Shown here: positions 60,306 through 64,000 of the stretch, piece by piece
Layout: each line of letters opens with the position of its first letter
Numbering within the stretch: the stretch's first letter is position 1
Assembly (NCBI RefSeq): GCF_000524195.1
Contig: NW_020170496.1
Coordinates: forward strand, 163,156-227,155
Source of the DNA: Echinococcus granulosus
Lineage: Eukaryota > Platyhelminthes > Cestoda > Cyclophyllidea > Taeniidae
Direction of reading: 5' to 3'
DNA: 64,000 bases
Made by a program: the position numbers and the translations under genes
The notes under the pieces: generated by a model
Told to the model about the DNA's origin: nothing
Seen by the model: only the letters and a program-made list of their open reading frames with translations
Databases searched by the model: none

Positions 60306-60715
60306 ATGCAAGTCACAATACTCGTCTTGGTCGTGTTTTTTCTCGCATTTGTGAATGGTGATAGCCGTAAGTTCGTCTGTTTTTTCTTTAAAAAAAACCG
60401 AATTAAGTAAATTCTATAATTACAAAAATATTTCTTCAGGGAAATGATTTAAATTGAGCAGTAGGATGTTAAAACTCGCCATTTTCATATTCGGTATAGC
60501 TCATGTCAACTTCTCCCCAAATAGACTGTCGCCGTGAGGGTGAGGACTGCAGCAGAACGATCTTCTCCCGTTGCTGTGATCCTCTGTACTGCCAACTGCA
60601 ATCGTTCGCGAAGGGCAAGTGTGTCAAGTGCCTCGAAGGTCGACAGTTCTGCATGAGTGACAGGGAGTGCTGCTCGGGCAAATGCCATTGGTACCGTATT
60701 TGCTCTGACCTCTAA
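60306..60715 (+). CDS. UPF0506-family secreted cysteine-rich protein, paralogue 2
   Basis: Exons 60306-60366 (signal peptide MQVTILVLVVFFLAFVNG) and 60525-60715 join in phase 1, giving 83 residues. The 12-cysteine spacing is identical to that of paralogue 1, with shared CSRT(V/I)FSRCC, CLxGxxFC and ECCS.KC/DC...YR.C blocks. Loop residues differ substantially, as expected for fast-evolving secreted proteins. A clear TATA box and a short leader suggest strong or stage-specific expression. Two acceptors are possible (60500 and 60524). The second was chosen because only it gives the phase of the paralogue. Confidence 0.85.
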
Positions 60716-63700
60716 CCTGATCCCCCTCCAACGCAGTGCCACATTTGACGCCTTTGCAAAAACCATAGCCACTTCAACTCTTTATTACCCATTCATCATT
60801 CCCGTCTATTTGTAAAAACTTTCGACCAGCTTGAATTTGTTTGGAGTTAAGTGTTCAAAGTGAATGGATTAGCGCCTAGTAGATTAACACACCCTAGAGA
60901 GATGCGAGAATTCTGGATTTAATGTGTGCTTGAGAGGTAACTCTTCCAAATTTGATGGTTATGCGTATACCCCATCAATCAAACCATAAAAATAATATTT
61001 TGATGCACAACAAAGTGTTTGAAGGTGTAGAGCAAACTCACTTTTCAGTTGTTTGATTGCTGATCAAACAAATGTGAGTTTCCAAGTTTCCCACACACCA
61101 AATTTGATGTTAATATTTACCAAAGGTGAGAAGAAAATCGTACCAAGTATATGCATTCCTTTTAAGTGTTTGTTTAACTCAGGGTTTGATTAAGCGGACA
61201 TATTGTATCAGTAGTCCCTCACTTCTCCTGCATATATTGTCAGGGAACTCGAATGTGACGAGTGATCTGTCGTATTTGACCGGTCTTAGGCGAGATCTTG
61301 AAAGGAATTCGGTGGTCTACACTCTTCTCAATAGGGCTTTTAGGGAGGCGCCTATATTTTTCAGTAAGGCGGTCCTTAGGTCGTGCCGTTCTACAACCAC
61401 GCTGTTCCTAATCTCTGATGCTACAGCAGAGCTTACTTAAATTAATTGAACTACGGCGTTAGAGTGTCTTTAGGACGATTACCGAAAAGCATACTTGGAA
61501 TATTATCTTAAGTCTGAAGTAGGGTACTAAAGTCCCGGTATCGTTGATACCTTGAGGATATATACGGTTGTATTACGAGCCATGTTAAGGGAGTAAGAGG
61601 GTGGTCCTAGGAGCATCTCAGTCTAGTAAATTCCAATAAAATACTTAAAATCTGCTTGTTTAAAAGGTTCTGAAATGATTAATCGCCGCACTTATGAATA
61701 GGGCAGTTGCTGAATTCATCATACTTTATCACTGGTCCATTCAGCTTAATCTGAATTACTTAAAACTTTTATACGTCGACATTCGAATCAGAATGTTCCT
61801 CAGTGTTACAGCATGTATGGGGAAGGGTCTGAGATTTTATCCTTCCATAACTTCACACACCTGCATGCGCGTGTACTCGCGATGGTGCACTTTGGTTATT
61901 TTGATGACCCAGTGACGAGAAAAGGCAATATTTCCATTACTAGGAAAAGCATAATCAGGCGGAATACAGAAGATGAGGTAATGTATCCATCTCCATCTCA
62001 TCCCATACCACCGCATACGAAAGTGGGAATCTTCTCACAGGTCCCTTTTGTGGTATGGGGCATGGAGTCTGGCATTGTCTTGGAGATAACCATAGATGCG
62101 TTCATCCAACTTTGAAATACACTCAGTTAGCCAGAAGCCTAAAATGTGCGGTTTATTCTCATAACCTACATCAAATCAAGGGAGTAATTAGAGACTTTCA
62201 AGCTTAAGGTAATCTGTTGGTAGATGAGGGAGTGAGAGACTTCCCAAATGTGATGCATCTACCATTGAATGGGCCATCACCGGAACCATGTGCTACGACA
62301 CCATTCTTAAAGTGTTAAATAGCAAAGTTGACGAGAAACTTTCATAGTTTTGGGATTGGGCCCAACTCCGTTTGTGATGCAGGTAAGATCACAGCGCATA
62401 CACTCGGCTTGACCCACTTTTCACTGACGTAAATGGACCACATCAAGGAATACATTTAACCGAATTGTTTTAAAAGGGTAACGTATGTCTGCTTTGCTAT
62501 GCACATACACAACCTCGTGCACTTTAAAATACATAAAAATCTCTGTACCCAGCCGTACTGAAAACCAATAAAATAATTTTGGTCAATTGATACCTGCGCA
62601 TTTAAGATGATACACTTTGCTATTTGATACGTTGATGCAATAATAAAAACTTTAGAAAAGACCTGTAAATAATACATTGCCTAAAGAGAACTAATTTGAG
62701 GCTGAACTATTCTGCCTTAAGCATATGTGCAGTGAAATAATACATAAAACAAATATGGCTAGTTAACCGCGATTTCTAATCGCTGGAAAATTTTGCAACT
62801 TGAAGCCAAGTATAAAATAGAGAAGGCAAGATTTGCGAGGACTATATTAGAGTCTCGTTGTCGAAATATTTTTAAACTTCCATTAGTGATATCTTTAAGA
62901 AATCAAGACAAAAAAGGTTTTTTATCAAATCTGGGCATAAGCAATGCAGTGGCGATCGAAGAATACGTTGATGAACATATTAACCAAGTGACAGGAGTAG
63001 CTGTTTATAAGTGAGCAAAAACTAGGATGTAAGAAACAAAAAATATACTGAAGCTTTAACCGAAAACGAATGAATGCAACTTCATCTGCTTTATAATTCC
63101 CCTACAACAAGGACAATAAAGTTTGCGCACTTTTAAAATTGCGGAGGCTTGGCTTCTGAGTTTAATGAATACAGGTTTTAGAAAGGATCTCAGGGGTTTT
63201 TGGCATAGTAGCAAATAACAATAGAATCAATAACCTCGAACCGGTTAATTGGCTGACTGTTGGGTCTGTGACCCCTTCAAGTCTACGAAAAACAGGAGTG
63301 TTGTCCTAGTGATCTGTCGTTTGACTTATGACTGATTGATTGGGTAATAGTTGCCCTTCAGAGTCCTTTAGTGTGTATGTGTTTGTAAACGGGTCTTTTG
63401 TTTGTTCGCCCGCCTGTTAGGGATTTAAGAGGTGTCTAGACGAGCGGTCGTGCTATTGTACATAGAATTGGAACAGGGGTTTAAGTGGAGGGCACACACA
63501 CACGTGGTATTTACCAGAGCCCAACAGTATTGCACGACCATTTGCATTAAGTTAAGTACAACAGAGGGTCATGTTCGTCTGAGGTGAAGTTGGCCTACAC
63601 CGAGAAAAGAGGGTGCCCAATGGAAAAAAAATTAGGAAGAATCTAATAACCACTGACTTGAGTGAGGAGGCTAGAATGCAAGAAAGCAAAAGGAGAAGAC

Positions 63701-64000
63701 CACCGCTATCCAGCAGAACAAGCAGCAGATGTCAACGCTCCGTCAGCAACGCCGTTTCTAGTTACTCTCACCGTTTTAACGCTTTTAAATTTCTGCTTTC
63801 TGTAGTTGCAACCAACACTAACTTTGCCTTCACTGTAACGATTCTTACCACGCCACACCGCACTGCACTATCCTACACAACATTACTCCATTCCAACACC
63901 ACAATTGCCTCCTTTACTCATTGCAATGGAATGGGGTAGATCGTTTCCAGTTATTTGTAATTGTCAGTCATTGCAATATTCAGCAAGTACAAGCACGAGC
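60716..64000. other. 3' flank with no supported gene
   Basis: Several short open frames (61126-61440, 61813-62115, 62793-63014, 63613-63939, all +) lack recognisable domains, convincing splice sites or a coding-like composition. 63240-63610 is somewhat more GC-rich and could be part of a dispersed element. No LTR pair was identified. Confidence 0.3.

Noticed and set aside
61126..62115. Two frames of about 100 codons (61126-61440 and 61813-62115)
   Set aside because: Composition is not coding-like, there are no recognisable motifs and no good splice sites joining them.
62793..63014. 73-codon frame with a protein-like helical pattern
   Set aside because: Very AT-rich, no partner exon and no family recognised.
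1..64000. CRISPR arrays, operons, rRNA or bacterial elements
   Set aside because: None present; the gene structure is eukaryotic throughout.

Overview
This window reads as nuclear DNA of a parasitic flatworm, most likely a tapeworm. The genes are split by spliceosomal GT-AG introns. Many introns fall near 35-50 nt or 66-79 nt, and the spacers are AT-rich. Two small secreted proteins match the flatworm-specific UPF0506 cysteine-knot family. The species was not determined, and a trematode is not excluded. All gene models were built by eye from splice sites, reading phase and remembered family sequences.

Layout. 1-10959 (+): the C-terminal part of an axonemal dynein heavy chain, with two tandem alternative-looking copies of one exon and a decayed Ty3/gypsy retrotransposon in its last intron. 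11942-14881 (-): most of maspardin (SPG21); the N-terminus was not found. 15838-33599 (+): a complete 18-exon SCAP gene (SREBP cleavage-activating protein, 1366 codons by my model), head-to-head with maspardin. 35464-40053 (-): a CATIP-like ciliogenesis protein ending in an RIIa-like segment. 41658-43348 (-): an unrecognised basic protein with two similar phase-1 exons. 41.1-48.0 kb: at least seven copies of an unnamed ~180-bp interspersed repeat. 48394-48838 (+): ribosomal protein L27, convergent with CDK10 (the PISSLRE kinase, -, 49330-51308).

52.8-60.7 kb: a cluster of small secreted cysteine-rich proteins. It holds two UPF0506 paralogues (58511-58890 and 60306-60715, +), a six-cysteine knottin-like gene on the minus strand (54713-55072), and a weaker candidate (52866-53186, -). 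All share the plan of a signal-peptide exon, a short intron and a cysteine-rich exon. The two minus-strand genes were found only by joining exons across introns of about 41-43 nt. From 60.7 kb to the end no gene could be supported.

The housekeeping and ciliary genes (dynein, CATIP, CDK10, which restrains ciliogenesis in vertebrates) are not an operon. The window's novelty lies in the duplicated dynein exon, the secreted knottin cluster and the unnamed repeat family.
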